Assembly: GCA_013146195.2 (NCBI GenBank)
Contig: CM028378.1
Location: forward strand, 9,353,350-9,417,349
DNA: 64,000 nucleotides
Source of the DNA: Codonopsis lanceolata
Lineage: Eukaryota > Streptophyta > Magnoliopsida > Asterales > Campanulaceae
Direction: 5' to 3'
In this document: in pieces, positions 1-11,741 of the stretch
Layout: every line of letters begins with the position of its first letter
How positions within the stretch are numbered: the first letter of the stretch is position 1
Translations under genes and position numbers: made by a program
The notes under the pieces: model-generated
Seen by the model: the letters and a program-made list of their open reading frames with translations, nothing else
Database searches by the model: none
What the model was told of the DNA's origin: nothing

Positions 1-640
1 CCTATTTTACCCACCTCCTTTTTAAGCACACCAACTCTCTCTTCTCTCTCTTCCCTCCATCACCACCATCTTCCCTCCCTTTTGCTCCTCCCTACCTTCT
101 TCCCCTCTCTTCCTCACTTGCACCAACTCACTCTGTTTTTCTCTCTTCCATCCATCCATCACTGCCTTCTCTCATCACCCTTTATGTTTTTCCTGCCCAA
201 CCTCAATCTTTAACTCCCTTCTTAAACTTGCTGAAAATTTCACACTAATGGTGTTCGGCCATGGTTGACCAAACAACTCTCAGTTGTTCTTGAACACCAT
301 ATTTTTTAAAAAAATATAGGAAGAGAGAGAAAGAGAGAGGGCGAAGACCATAGTGGTGGTGGTGGGAAAAAAATTGGGGGGGGGGGAGAGGAGGGAGGGA
401 GGGAGGCAGAGGAGAAGAAAGTGAGTATGAACAAAGGGGAGCTTGGGAGTAAAAAAGAAGAGGAAGGCGCTGGAAACAAAGAGAGGGAGGGTGGGATTGA
501 CGGAGGGAGGAAGAGATGGGAAGAAGGTAGAGAGAATAACAGTCTTTTCAATTAGGGGTGTTTTTGTAAATAAAAAAAATGGAAGAAAATGGGGTCTGCT
601 TGGTGGATGGGAGGGGGGGGGGTAGGGGCGTTTGAATAGC
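1..640. repeat. Low-complexity CT-rich then GA/G-rich tract
   Basis: The plus strand is pyrimidine-rich (CTCTCT, CCCTCC) to about position 240 and purine-rich (GAGAGA, GGAGGG, G-runs) from about 303 to 620. Open frames here code only for Pro/Ser/Leu or Gly/Arg/Lys strings imposed by the composition. I see no gene in it. Confidence 0.75.
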
Positions 641-669
641 TCTCCCCCATAACATGATTAATTTAAGTT

Positions 670-823
670 GAATAAGTCTCTTGTAAGATGATCTAACGAA
701 TCTTAAGTCGTAAGACGAAGATTCACTTTCTCACAGCTCAACCCACTAACACACGGTGAGTCAAGTAAGGATTATCCGTCTTACAAAAAATGATCATAAG
801 ACGTTCTTGCATAAGGTTTTGCC
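670..823. mobile_element. 154-bp Mutator-like MITE with perfect 9-bp target duplication
   Basis: The 9 bases ATTTAAGTT occur at 661-669 and again at 824-832, flanking this segment. The segment starts with a motif close to AGTCTCTTGTAAGATGA. Its other end, read on the minus strand, starts GGCAAAACCTTATG. Both ends match the two different ends of the 2.2-kb element at 54480-56675, which also has a 9-bp duplication. Inside are several GTAAGACG/CGTCTTAC blocks in inverted orientation. A 9-bp duplication is typical of the Mutator superfamily. The element is non-coding and so non-autonomous. Confidence 0.82.
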
Positions 824-832
824 ATTTAAGTT

Positions 833-1438
833 ATCTTCTTTATTCAAATTCGATGTTTGGCACAACTTTTGCACATCAAATAAAATTATCTATATACCCG
901 GGTAAGCCCCTTATTCTGGAGTAAATAATACCTTACACTCCTTGTTATTAATTAGTCCCGACTAAGAGAAAACCAAGATTAACTTTCTCATCTTGAATTT
1001 CCCATGTGAAACGTAAAATCATAGCCTTTTACCATTGACAACACAATCTCCACCTACTCCCATCGATCGAGCCCTTCATTTTGAATCGATCAATTAGCCA
1101 TCAAGTAGTTACTGTCATTCAATTACTGGAATCAAAAGCTAGGAAGAAGAAGCAACCCATCCAAGAAGAGAGCCCAAAACAAATCATCTAGTATGCACAA
1201 TCTCTTAATTGATCAGTTAAATTCAGTTTTTGAATTTCATTCATAACAATTAACAGAGGACTTCTTCATATCATCTTGTTTATCATTTGGATTCTCGTGC
1301 AATGTTTCAACACTTGTTCACAAAAGTCAGATCATCAATCAAAACCAATCTTGTAAATCTCAACCTGTGACTTAAGCATTCATCTATTAACCAACATAAA
1401 AAAAATAAAATCAGGATGCTAACAATTTTTCATTATTC
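833..1438. other. Intergenic host flank
   Basis: AT-rich sequence with no coding pattern, repeat structure or RNA gene that I can support. It runs up to the target duplication ATCAT (1439-1443) of the large nested insertion. Confidence 0.5.
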
Positions 1439-1443
1439 ATCAT

Positions 1444-1920
1444 TGATGATGCAAAAATCAGTTTTGTGCCCTCCGATTGATGCTTGATACGTATGATATC
1501 TGGGCTTGAATGTATGAATCTGATCTCTTCACAACCTGTCTAAGGGCATGAAAACACCTTAGTTGGAATGCTAGGTGGCTGGCCACGAGAATGTCGGAGC
1601 AGATAAGACAAGTGTTTTACTCGGATAAAGAAACCTGAGACCTATCTTGGAGAGCAAGTCTCTGAGATCCCTTGCTCGATGCTTGCTCGTGCGAGCATGA
1701 CTCTGCCCGGCTGTAGATGTGATTCCTGGGCATGCCCCCCTGGTCGGGCAGGCAAGGCCTGTGCTCGACTAGGTTTAGACGAGATATGTTGCCGACCTCT
1801 GCTCAGGTACTTTGCTGGATTTGCCCGCTAGGCTTGTGGGTCCCCTGCTAACAGGCTTGTGACTGACACGTGGTACTCGCACGTGTTTTGCTCATGACTG
1901 GGTTTGGGACTGGCACATCA
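1444..1920 (-). repeat. Tat-1 3' LTR (477 bp, internally deleted)
   Basis: It aligns with 53471-54156 over its whole length but lacks about 200 bases present in the right copy, roughly 53588-53795. The junction lies near 1562-1566. It starts TGATG and ends CATCA, a short inverted terminus. Many point differences from the other LTR indicate an old insertion. Confidence 0.88.
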
Positions 1921-2779
1921 GTGACCCCAAGCTCCTTATTTAGAGAGTATTTATGCTCGGAGCGGGGAACGCTCGTACTCGGTGCTGTTGCTCTCGCATC
2001 GGGTTTCAAAACTTGTAAAATTATGAGTTAATCGTAACTTGACTGAAAGGCAAGATGGTAGAACATTCTGGAATGTTGGTGACCGGCTGCCAGTTGGAGC
2101 GTACATGAAGCTTTGTAGTTGGAGAATAGTAGGGCGAGTAGGCGTAAGGGTGTGTGACCCGTCGTTGAGTGGAGTGAGTTGATGGAGGCGTGAGTCCTGA
2201 AGCGTCGCATTAAATGTGAGCGTGCCTTCGTGACGTCAGCCGTTGCAGAGACTATTTCGGCGCTTCTTTTAACCTCGAAAACTCAAAACCTTTGCCTATA
2301 TAAAGTTGACTTATCCTCCCCTTCACTCTTTTATCGATTCCAAAATTTCTAGAGAGATAATTTCTGTGTTTTTTCGTTGCTGCCGCTGAAGACTTCTAGA
2401 TTCCAGCTTTTTAATCATTCCCATATTCCGATCGTTTCTGCTGGTTCTTCCGTTTTTAGTGACCACAGATTCATTTGAAGGAGAATACCGAACCTCTACT
2501 TGACAGTAAGTTTTCTATCTCGTCTTTTCTTGTTTTTTTTCTGGTTTCGTTCTTCGTCTTCTTGAATTTTCTGGGTTTGTCTTTTTATCTTCATGCATTT
2601 CTAGGTAGGGTTCATAGATTAGAACCGGACCTTAGGTAGAGATCGAGGAAAAGAACCAAGTGATCTTGCTCGCTAGACGGGCATGACCCCTTGGTGTACC
2701 TAGACTTAGGGTTTTTCCTTTGTACCTTGCCGATCATCCGGGTATAATTTGACTTTTCTTCCTCGGTCTCTTTGTAGAA
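1921..2779 (+). promoter_or_regulatory. Promoter, 5' UTR and first intron of the Tat-1 antisense gene
   Basis: A TATA box (TATATAAA, 2297-2304) lies downstream of a palindromic bZIP-type site TGACGTCA (2231-2238). A transcript starting near 2330 would run into a good donor, GTAAGT at 2506, and leave at TTTGTAG (AG at 2776-2777). This removes a 272-base 5'-UTR intron, and ATG follows at 2780. These elements point rightward, opposite to gag-pol, so the antisense gene appears to have its own promoter and not to depend on the LTR. Confidence 0.6.
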
Positions 2780-4455
2780 ATGTCTCACGATGAATGCTTA
2801 GTCAACGAGAGGGAAACTTATAGCTACGGCGGACAAAATGATTCGTTGAGTAGCGAGAAGACTCTTTCCTTAGATATCGAAGTGGAGGATGATGATGAGT
2901 CTGTTGCCGGAGAGGCCACCAGTGGGCGAGCTCCCATCCCCTTTGTTGAGATTGTAGATTCCTCCAGCGGGCACAACCCTTTCGGAGAGGAGAGTGTAGA
3001 GGGTGGAAAAGCCGCTGAGGGAACGGAGCCCGTAGCCGAAGAAATGCGCTTTGAGCAAAGGGAGGCTGCCGAAGAAGCTTACAAATCGAGCGAAGCGAGC
3101 TCTGATATCCCATTGGCCTGAAGAAGAAAAAACTCTGGTCGGTCAAGAGATGTGGCCACTTCCTCGACCAATGAGTCTGATTGGTCGATGAATGCCGACG
3201 AGAGCTAGTATGTTGTCTATTGGGCCTCCTTGAATACAACGGTCAAAGTGACTGATTGGCTTACGTCTCTGGGCGCTCCAAGGATTATAGAGCAGACAAA
3301 ATGGATCTGCCTGTGGACGTTGAGCTATCCCACAAGCTCGGGGATGAGATATTATTTTTTACTGTCTTTTTTTTTTGTGTGGCGCTGCGTCTACCCTTGG
3401 AGCCATTTTTTTGTTAATTTTTTGATTGAGACCAAGGCGATGCCTTGTGATTTAATGCTGAACACCGTCCGAGAAATAATGGCCTATATCGTGGCCTGCC
3501 GCCTGCTATGCTTTGAGCTGGAAATGTACCTGTTTCGCAAACTCTTTATCTTTAGTCCGAGCATCAGTGTTCGGATTGGGGTCAGGTCAAACTCAAACTT
3601 CTTAAGGCTCCTGAGCGATGTTCCAGGCAAAGTTGAAGCCTAGGACAAGAGAGTTCTACCAATTGTTTCCCGGGTTAGGTGGCCGCTAAAGCCCACGACG
3701 AGCAGTGACGTGAAGGTCCCAAAGGTTTCCAAGTAGGACTTCAGCTCGACGAGGGTGCGCAGATTCTGGCAATAAAGAACTCCCTTGGAGTTCGCGAGGA
3801 AAATGAAAAAAAGGTGGGCCAAGAGTTTCTGCTCAATTGGAAAGAGCTGGTTTACAATCCGCGGAATCTACGCCTGGTTGTAGTGCTCCGAACAGCTTGC
3901 CCGGGGTTGAGCCCCTTCTGATACACGGACCTGAAGCTGTCCATCCATACTGGGGTGAATGTCACGGCAGAGATTTAAGGAAGAATGTTTTGAGTGTAGG
4001 TGACTCGGTGCTGGGGCTAACTGTTGCCCTATTTTTGAAGATAGAGATGGTTGCTTGCTTGTTTTTACAATTCTTTCTTTGTCTCGATCATGCTTGCTTC
4101 CACTAATTTGTACTGATCTTCATTTGCCTTTGTTTCAGGAATGAAGTCACTGGCACTAATCAACAAGAGGAGGGCACAGGCTGACCAACGGGCTGCCGAT
4201 CTGAAGGCCAAAGAGCCTAAGGACTTACCCAAGGTCCCCTTTGGCCTTCCGGCCAAGAAAAATGTTGCAGCGGGCAAAGCTCCTAGTCTGGCCGAGAAAG
4301 ATGTTGCTCATACCTCCCTGCTCGTGCCTCCGGGGAGGCCACTGAGACCGAGGCTGCCAAGGCCACCAAAGCTGCTGCTGCTTAGGCCACCAAGGCAACG
4401 GGAAAAAGGAAAAGAGATTTGCCTCCCTGCCCGTACGTCATCGGGACTCGGGCTC
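2780..4455 (+). pseudogene. Tat-1 antisense gene, 5' half (gypsy-type transposon protein)
   Basis: The first exon starts at ATG 2780, just after a 5'-UTR intron, and encodes an acidic, low-complexity N-terminus. The same frame carries stops at 3119-3121 and 3206-3208, then runs open to about 3640. The 3230-3640 part has the hydrophobic pattern of the 'putative gypsy type transposon' domain (Transposase_28 family, from general knowledge), for example YPWSHFFVNFLIE and MAYIVACRLLCFELE. A probable intron has its acceptor TTTCAG ending at 4139. The next exon (4141-4455) is rich in Lys, Ala and Pro, and is cut at 4455 by the Sirevirus insertion. The function of such proteins is not established. 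The in-frame stops make this a pseudogene. Confidence 0.6.
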
Positions 4456-5749
4456 TGTTGGTTCCAAATAGGCTCAATCTAGGCTTGAAGGGGGGGGGTT
4501 GAATAGCCTAGTTATACTTTTAAAAATTTCACAAGTGTTTTCTCCTTTTTGAAAATAGCTAACTCAATAGAAGAGTTAGGGCAGCGGAATAAATGAGAAG
4601 TGAAGGTAAATAACTTGAAGGACTATTGGTTATAATATCGTAAAGCAACAATATTTTAAAGATTGAAGCAGTGGGAAAAGAATTGTTAAGATATAGATAT
4701 GATGAAGACAAATAAGTCAAGACAGTTCGCAAGGATATAGAAGTGGTTCGTACTATAAAGTACTACGTCCATTACCAAAGTGGTTAGCTTTGAATTTTGA
4801 AAGGTGCACTTGTTTTTAATCCACTAGGTGAGTAAAGAAGATCTCTAATGGATCGTGTACAAAATAGTTTTCAACCAAATGTTTAATGATGAGAGAATCA
4901 ATCAATGAAGATTTATTCTCTCAAGTGCTAAAGTAAAAGAACAATTAATGTAAACTAAAGAAACTGTTGTGAGTTTCGTTGTAGAAGATCTAAAGCTTCA
5001 ATGAGTTTGGTAGAGTGTTAGTTCTTGTCCTTTGATCTCTTGAATGCTCTTGAATATTCAAGATGAATGCTTGAATATTGAATATGTTCAAGAGGTTGTT
5101 CAGATCTTCAATGCTTGAATATATACTGAGGGAGATCTTCAGGACAGTTGGGCTTGAAATAAGGAGGATGTCACCAACATTATAATGCATTAAATGTATT
5201 TGGCGCTATATAGGTTCTGTCCAACAAGCAGATATCAGAGATGCAGTGTTGCAGAGACATATACACCAAACAGAGTAAGTTTCAGTCTTACAAGAGTGTA
5301 TAGCTTGAAAGTCTTCTTAGCCAAATGAGGAAATGTCTTCAGACTTTGTTGAATCAAATTCCAGAGGGACGGACTGTCTATACAGCTGTCTGGAGTCAGA
5401 TAAGGATAGTTGACTTCTTTTTGGAAGGAAATCTGATGAAGATAATTTGAATATTATTTGACGGAATATTAAAATATCTAGTTCAAATAATTTATGACCT
5501 AGATTCCACGTGTTTGGCTATCTTCAAATTTTGAGCAAAGCAGACTTGGAAGTTTGCTGTCGAATGGAGCTTTCAAGGACTGCTGTTGAAGCTTGCTGGT
5601 CTGCGCCTTGGAGAATCTAACTAAGTAACTATTCTATTACAACCTTGATTCTAAAGACAATTGTCACACTAACCAGTATGCAGACCTTTTAGCCACTGTA
5701 CAATAGAATAAAAAAATGACTCAACCAAATCTAGAACCTATGAGGGTCA
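4456..5749 (-). repeat. Sirevirus-type copia 3' LTR
   Basis: A 1294-bp direct copy of 15291-16565, with scattered substitutions and small indels. A purine-rich stretch on the minus strand just inside the element (5750-5761, GGAGGAGATTAT) is the likely polypurine tract. A TATA-like CTATATAG lies near 5206-5213 on the minus strand. Confidence 0.87.
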
Positions 5750-6169
5750 ATAATCTCCTCCTATTTGGTTGGTGTCATCAACTCAGCTACTAGAAGACTT
5801 TGAACATGCACTGAGACAATAACATGTCTTTAAGAAAAATTATGATTTAATTAACTGCAGACATGCCTCTCAGAGCAGTAGTCTTAGTAGACAGAAACTA
5901 TTCTAAGTACTTACAAGATAAATAAATGAAGAGCAAGTACAGATAAAAACAGAGTTTAAAACATTCACAGAAAGCAGATTATAAGCTTTTGATTTAAACT
6001 CGAAGTTTAAATGGATATGACAGATAAATAAGCAGATATAAAACATCATGATCCAAAATATATTGCTTCTGTAAGTTAAACAAGTTGTTTAATAGCAGAG
6101 TATTTACAAAAGCATTGATGAACCGTAAAGGATAGAATAAATGAATAGTATACCAAATCAGAAGAGGTG
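5750..6169. other. Non-coding 3' region of the copia element
   Basis: The segment between the extra ORF and the 3' LTR is AT-rich with no coding pattern. It holds the putative polypurine tract at its left edge. Confidence 0.5.
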
Positions 6170-8576
6170 GGGGCTGTGAACGACGCCTTTCCATGTAGTC
6201 ACCCACCCAAATCCGAATTCGATCATTCAGTCTTTCTCTCAGTCTGTTCTGTTCTGTTCTTCGATCAGAGATTGGTTCAAATGATGAGTAGCTCCTTCCT
6301 CCCTGATGGCAACAACCCTTGCTCGATCAGCAACAACAACACGTTGATTGGTGTGCTCAACATGGCGAACAAAAGTGAGATTTCCTTCATATTCTTCAAT
6401 AATAACGCGGGTAAGAGAAGTCCTGAGTTCATCAAAGAGCTCACGAATGTTGGTTTGTTGGAAGTGGATCATGCTGAGGAGGGACTGCTGCTGGTCTTGA
6501 ACAAGAAAGTGGTGGGTTGTGAAGGCTTGAGCAATGTCATTGAGGAGCTACTCAACGATCTTGCCAAGATCGAAAATGGTGGCATGGGTGGCATTCAGCC
6601 CATAGTTCATCATTTCTATCTGTTGGGCCATGGTAGAGACAGAAGTGTTGAGGCACTCAAGATGGGCCTGATTGGAGTGGAAGAGATCAAGAAGCTGAGG
6701 ATCAACTAAGTTGGGCGGAATGTAGTTAGGGTTAAGGTTAACTGGGATAAAGTCCTTAATAGGGTTGGTAGAAGAGGGGCCAGAAGAGGTTGAAGGGTGA
6801 GAGTGGGGGATCTCAGCAGGGATAGTGGAAGGAGGATGAGGAGGAATAGGAGGCTTTGGATCATCCTCAATATCAGTGTCTGAGTCACTGATAGGAGGTA
6901 AAAGTTGAGGGGAAGAAGGTTCAATAAATAATTGGGGAAATGGAAGAGCAAGGTTGTGGAAGTGGCCATGACAAACGGCTGGAGAGTGGAAGGTAGAAGG
7001 GTAGAGAAGGTTTGCTATGGAGATAAGTTCAAAAAGGAACTTAAGAAAAGATAGGATCAAGAGAGGAATGGTGAGAAGGAGGGTCAGTAGTCATAGACTT
7101 CTTGCGAAGTCTGCGCTTCTTCTTTTTGGGTGCTGGGACAGGCTCATCCTCAACAACAGCAGGGGTTGTTGAAGAAATGGGAAAATGTGGTTCTAAAGGC
7201 TCCTCCCCAACAATAGCAAGGTCTGTAGGAGGAAACTGAGAAAGAGAAGTGGAAGGTGCGTCATATGGGATGAAGGGTTCGGAGGGAGGAGAAGGTTTAG
7301 GTTTACGTTTTCTGGTGCGAAGGGGTGCAGGTTCGGGTCAGCTTAAGGCTCAACAGGGACGTGGGTAGGAGTAACATATGTAGAAGACTTCTTTTTCTTT
7401 TTGGGGGCAGTAGTGCAGGTGGAAGAGGGAGCAAGAGCTGTTTGCTTTGAGGGATCAATAGAGCTAGTAGAAGACTTATTTTTCTTGGTGGGAGGCTCCT
7501 CCTCAACAGCATATTGATGTCTCTTGGATTTCTTTGAATGTGGAGGTGGAACATCAAAAGTGTTGGCGGCAGTAGACTTGCCAGAAAAGTCATCTCATGA
7601 TCAAGCAGCATCCTTCTTCTGGTGGCAGTCCAGCTGTTGGGCTATCACGACATCAACCGTAATTTCTGGGTTGATTTTGATGAGCACAAGGGAAGGAGGA
7701 TTGACAGCAGTGGTCAAGGGGAGAGTTGGGAAACCTTACTTTTCAAGCTTGTTATCCTCATTTTGTGAGTGGAAATGGTGAAGGTGTTAGTGAACTGGAT
7801 GGCCTTCGTCACCTTTTTTAGTTCAAAAGGGACAATATGATTGACGAAGGAACTATTGTTACGTAGAAGTACATTGATAAGCCTGACAAAAGGCCTCTTT
7901 TGTGAGAGTGACGCTTAACACCATCAATGGCATCATACAAAAGGTCAAAGATGATGGCAGTCGAGTTGAATCTTATATTGATAAGGACTGCTGCTGTGTA
8001 CTTCAGTTGGTCAGTAGTCATGATGTCGTGGGTGCCATTCTTGAAAATCATACTCTTGTCAATCAGATGACGATGTAGCTAGTAGACATCATCATTGAAT
8101 AAAGTCTGCCTCATATTTCCCAGAGGTTCTTTGGGGGTACCTTTACCACGCATGTAGGACCAAACTGTGGTCTTCTTGTCGTCAGTGAGCTCAGTTGGGC
8201 CATTAAATTCCACTCCAATGATTTTGGCAATTCGAAAGGCCGTGACAAAGATAGACACTGAGCGAACAGTGCTAGAGACGAAGGTACTGTTTTTGTTGAC
8301 GGAGGCACTTTGGTAGAACTCCTCAGCCAGGAGGTTGTTATAGTTTGTGTCGTCCAATATGAATAGAGGTAGAAGCCCTGACTGGTTCAGATCATCTACA
8401 GCCTTGACACCGGTAGCATAGGTACGAACAGAGAGTGCATTAATGCACATGCCTGGATGATATATGATATCAAGCAGCTTGGGGACTTCAACTGCAGGAG
8501 CCTGACCTTGGGCAGTTGTATGTTCCATAGTAGCAAAAGAAGAAGAGGCACCAGCTTTCCTAGATTTACTCTACAT
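6170..8576 (-). pseudogene. Copia extra ORF downstream of RNase H (Sirevirus 'env-like' position)
   Basis: Reading starts at ATG 8528. An older ATG at 8576 is followed immediately by a stop. The first part (8528-7820, with one in-frame stop at 8079) resembles the N-terminal domain of 'putative plant transposon protein' families found in plant retroelements, including a HRHLIDKSMIF-type segment and a hydrophobic region near 7820-7870. The middle (about 7620-7060) is Pro/Lys/Ser-rich and frame-shifted. The last part (7060-6170) is Pro-rich, then helical and Gln-rich, with a stop at 6548. The order fits the ORF that Sireviruses carry between RNase H and the 3' LTR. I see no convincing signal peptide or clear transmembrane anchor, so an envelope role is not supported. 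Confidence 0.55.
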
Positions 8577-9360
8577 GGAAATTTAAAAAAAAATAGGGCA
8601 AAGTTCTGAAATCTCGTTGAAATCCTCAATTTAGAAAGATACAACATATTAGAGTTCAAAAATTGAGGAATTTCAACAGTCTATTGAAGGAAAATGAACA
8701 TTGTCAGATGAAATGCGTACAGTAGGCAATAAATGAGAGAAATCGGAGAAAATTAATAAGCAAGCTACAAATTTTGTTCGAAATATAAGAGAAATAAGCA
8801 GTGATGTCTTTTGACCAGTTAACAATGGCAGTTTCAACATATAGAAAAATCCTAAACCAAAAAAATCGAAATACCAGTACAATAAAAATGAAATTTTGAT
8901 CAAAATAAATGATTATGGGTTAGAGAATCCTTACCATTGCAGTTGATGTAGAGGAAAGATAAGTGAATCGAAGAAGAATTTTGGAGAAATTACAGGTTTG
9001 GGCAAAGAAAGTGAGAGGGTTTTTGAGAGAGAAGAGGAAGAGACGATTTGAGAGTTAAAAGTTTTTGGAAAAAGTGATTTTGAAATTGGCGATTGAGTGA
9101 GTTTATCAATGAAAAGCGTGATTTCAGACGGCTGAGATTGAAGTGACTTAATGACTGACGACTAAAGAACAGTCAAAAAATAGCTTTTTGAAATAAATAT
9201 CTCAACAATTTTAAAAACTAACCCTCATTATTTTCAAAACTAACCCTTCTTAAATAAAGGTTAAATGTACTTACCTCTATCTTCAATAACTTACCATTTC
9301 TTCTGTTCTTTCTAGTGAACACCAATTCTACTAAAAAAGTTAAAATAAAATAAAAAATTT
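8577..9360. other. Spacer between copia pol and its extra ORF
   Basis: AT-rich sequence with many stops in all frames and no coding resemblance. It probably provides the leader or splice acceptor for the downstream ORF, but no site is obvious enough to call. Confidence 0.4.
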
Positions 9361-9364
9361 CAAA

Positions 9365-10822
9365 TTAAATTAAGCAGTTGGATCGAGCATACCAAGCTTT
9401 CTCCGTAGATAAGCAAACCTGTCAGCCTCAAGTGCCTTTGTGAAGATGTCAACTAGTTGGTGTTCTGTTGAAATGTACTTCATGTTTATATTTCTTTTTT
9501 CTACATTATCCCTTAGAAAATGATATCAAACGTCGATATGCCGTGTCTTGGAATGCATCACAGGGTTGTAGGTGATAGAGATTATTGAGGTGTTGTCACA
9601 CATGATTGGACAATCAGTGACCTGAATGTTGTAATCCACCAGATGTTGTTTGATCCAGAGTAGTTGACAGTAGTAGCTATCAGCAGTGATGCACTCTGCT
9701 TCAATGGTGGAATTTGAAACTGAAGCTTGTTTCTTGCTAGCCCAATAGACCAGTCCGTCTCCTAGGAATTGACAAGTACCACTAGTACTTTTTCTGTCCA
9801 CTTGACAACCGGCATAGTCGACATCTGAGTAGCCAACTAGGTTGAAAGAGGATTCTCTTGGATACCAGATACCTAGATTAGTGGTATCTAAAACACATTT
9901 GATGATCCTCTTGGCTGCTAGAAGATGTGATTCGCGAGGATCTGTTTGAAATCTTGCGCATATGCCGATAGCATAGACTATGTCAGCCTTGTCAGGGTCT
10001 GCTGGTGGTGAGATAAAGCAGAGATCCAATAATTCCTTGATAGCGAGAAATGTCTACTTTCTTTCCTTGTAGACCTTTGGTCAACTTGCATTTAGTAGCC
10101 ATAGGAGTATCAAAAGAGTTAGCTGTTTCCATTCCAAACTTCTTGACAAGCTCCTTTGTATACTTAGATTGACTTATAAAGATTCCTTTCTTTGATTGTT
10201 GAATTTGAAGACTTAGAAGGAAAGTGAGCTCTCCCATCATGCTCATTTGGAACTTTCCAGTCATTAGAGTCTTAAATCATTTGTACAATTTCTCATTTGT
10301 AGAGCCAAATATGTTGTCATCGACGTAGATCTGCACAAGCAGAGAGTGGCCTTTGTGTTTGAGAATGAACAAAGTAGTGTCGATTCGTCCTCGCACAAAT
10401 CCTTGTTCTATCAAGAACTTGGATAGTGTCTCATACCAAACACGGGGTGCTTGCTTAATACCGTAGAGAGCCTTCTTGAGTTTGTATACGTGTGTCTCTT
10501 TTTCTTTTTCAACAAAGCTTGGAGGTTGTGTGATGTAGACTGTTTCTTGAAGATCATCGTTTAAGAAAGCGCTCTTGACGTCCATCTAGTACAACACAAA
10601 GTCTTTGTATGAAACATATGCTAAGAAGATTCGAATTACTTCCAACCTTGCTACTGGAGCAAAGGTTTCATCATAGTCGATCCTTTCTTCTTGACGGTAT
10701 CCTTGTGCAACTAGTCTTGCTTTGTTTCTTATGATGTTCCCGTCTTCATTTTTCTTATTCCTAAACACCCACTTTGTGCCAATAATGGTATGGTCAGCAG
10801 GCCTTGGAACTAGCTTCCACAC
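9365..10822 (-). pseudogene. Copia reverse transcriptase and RNase H
   Basis: The 10822-10586 frame carries the RT start, with motifs such as GTKWVFRNKK, KARLVAQGY and DYDETFAPVARL. An in-frame stop at 10586-10588 (TAG) precedes MDVKSAFLND, and the YVDD catalytic box follows as IYVDDNIFGS near 10310. After a frame break, 10264-9992 carries the RT C-terminus. The 10029-9526 frame carries Ty1-type RNase H, with GYSDVDYAGC, KSTSG, WASKKQ and SKTRHIDV. The frame ends shortly past a TKALE-like segment near 9400. The catalytic boxes survive, but at least two frameshifts and one stop disable the gene. Confidence 0.85.
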
Positions 10823-11438
10823 TTGACATCTCTCAAATTGCTGGAGTTTTTTTTTGCATAGCTTCTAACCAACTTGGGTATTGTAGAGCTTCATCAACCT
10901 TCTTAGGTTTATCTTCTGAAACAAATGCAACACATAATATGTATTCATTTCTGAAAGATCTTCTAGTCCGAACACCTATATGTATGTCACCAATAGTCTA
11001 AGAAATTGGGTGGTCTCTACATTCTCTTGTAACAACAGGGATATGGTTCACTGCTGGTTCTTCATGATGAGGTTCATGGGGAGGACTAGAGGAAAGTCAA
11101 CATTTTCTTGGTGAGGGTACCGTTCAAGAATAGGTTCATAAGTGTGTTGAAGAATAGGATTTGATGGTTCAGAAGATATGGGCTCTGGTAGGATGTTCTC
11201 ATGAGCAGAGTTATGGACTTCTGGTGGTTCATTTGAGAATGATGGTCTGGGATATTTGAATGAGTTGCTGGAGAGGGATTTGGAGCATTAGAGGTTGAGG
11301 CTTAAGAATTACCTGTCTTATCATTAACAAAATCATCAGCAACATTGGGAGCCACATGTGGCTCTAATAAATCAAATTCATCAAATGAAACATGTATAGA
11401 TTCAATAATTTTTAAAGATCTTTTATTGAAAATACTAT
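10823..11438 (-). pseudogene. Copia integrase-RT linker region
   Basis: This is the low-conservation stretch between the integrase C-terminus and RT. The minus frame has an acidic SHVSFDE-type segment near 11360-11400, typical of the end of the copia integrase module, followed by Pro/Ser/Asn-rich sequence. It is interrupted by frameshifts and by the MITE at its upstream edge. Confidence 0.5.
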
Positions 11439-11738
11439 GGTGCCGTTTGATAGTTAGGATTAAGGCCATATAGGATTAATAAGCCGAGTTGCCTGATGTT
11501 TGGTACGCAATAGGTGGTCGGGACTAATAGCACGAGTTATCCGGATAAAGTCATTATCCCCTCACTATTAATACCAAGGGAGAGGGTGGTATTATTAGCA
11601 CCCTCACTAAAAAAATTGAGATTAACATTTGTAATCTCAAAACTACCCCCGATATATAAGTGAGGATTAATAGCAAGAGCACTAATAGTACTCGGATTAA
11701 TAATACTGCTTATCCTTATCTGACTACCAAACAAGCCC
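11439..11738. mobile_element. 300-bp MITE inserted in the copia pol gene
   Basis: The left end GGTGCCGTTTGATAGTTAGG and the right end, read on the minus strand, GGGCTTGTTTGGTAGTCAG form an imperfect inverted repeat. The flanks are TAT at 11436-11438 and TAT at 11739-11741, a 3-bp duplication. Removing the element and one TAT rejoins copia coding sequence on the two sides. A 3-bp duplication suits PIF/Harbinger or CACTA relatives. The superfamily is not certain. Confidence 0.65.
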
Positions 11739-11741
11739 TAT

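Noticed and set aside
306..625. Pro/Ser-rich and Gly/Lys-rich ORFs
   Set aside because: They are imposed by the CT/GA-rich tract; both strands are open only because of composition.
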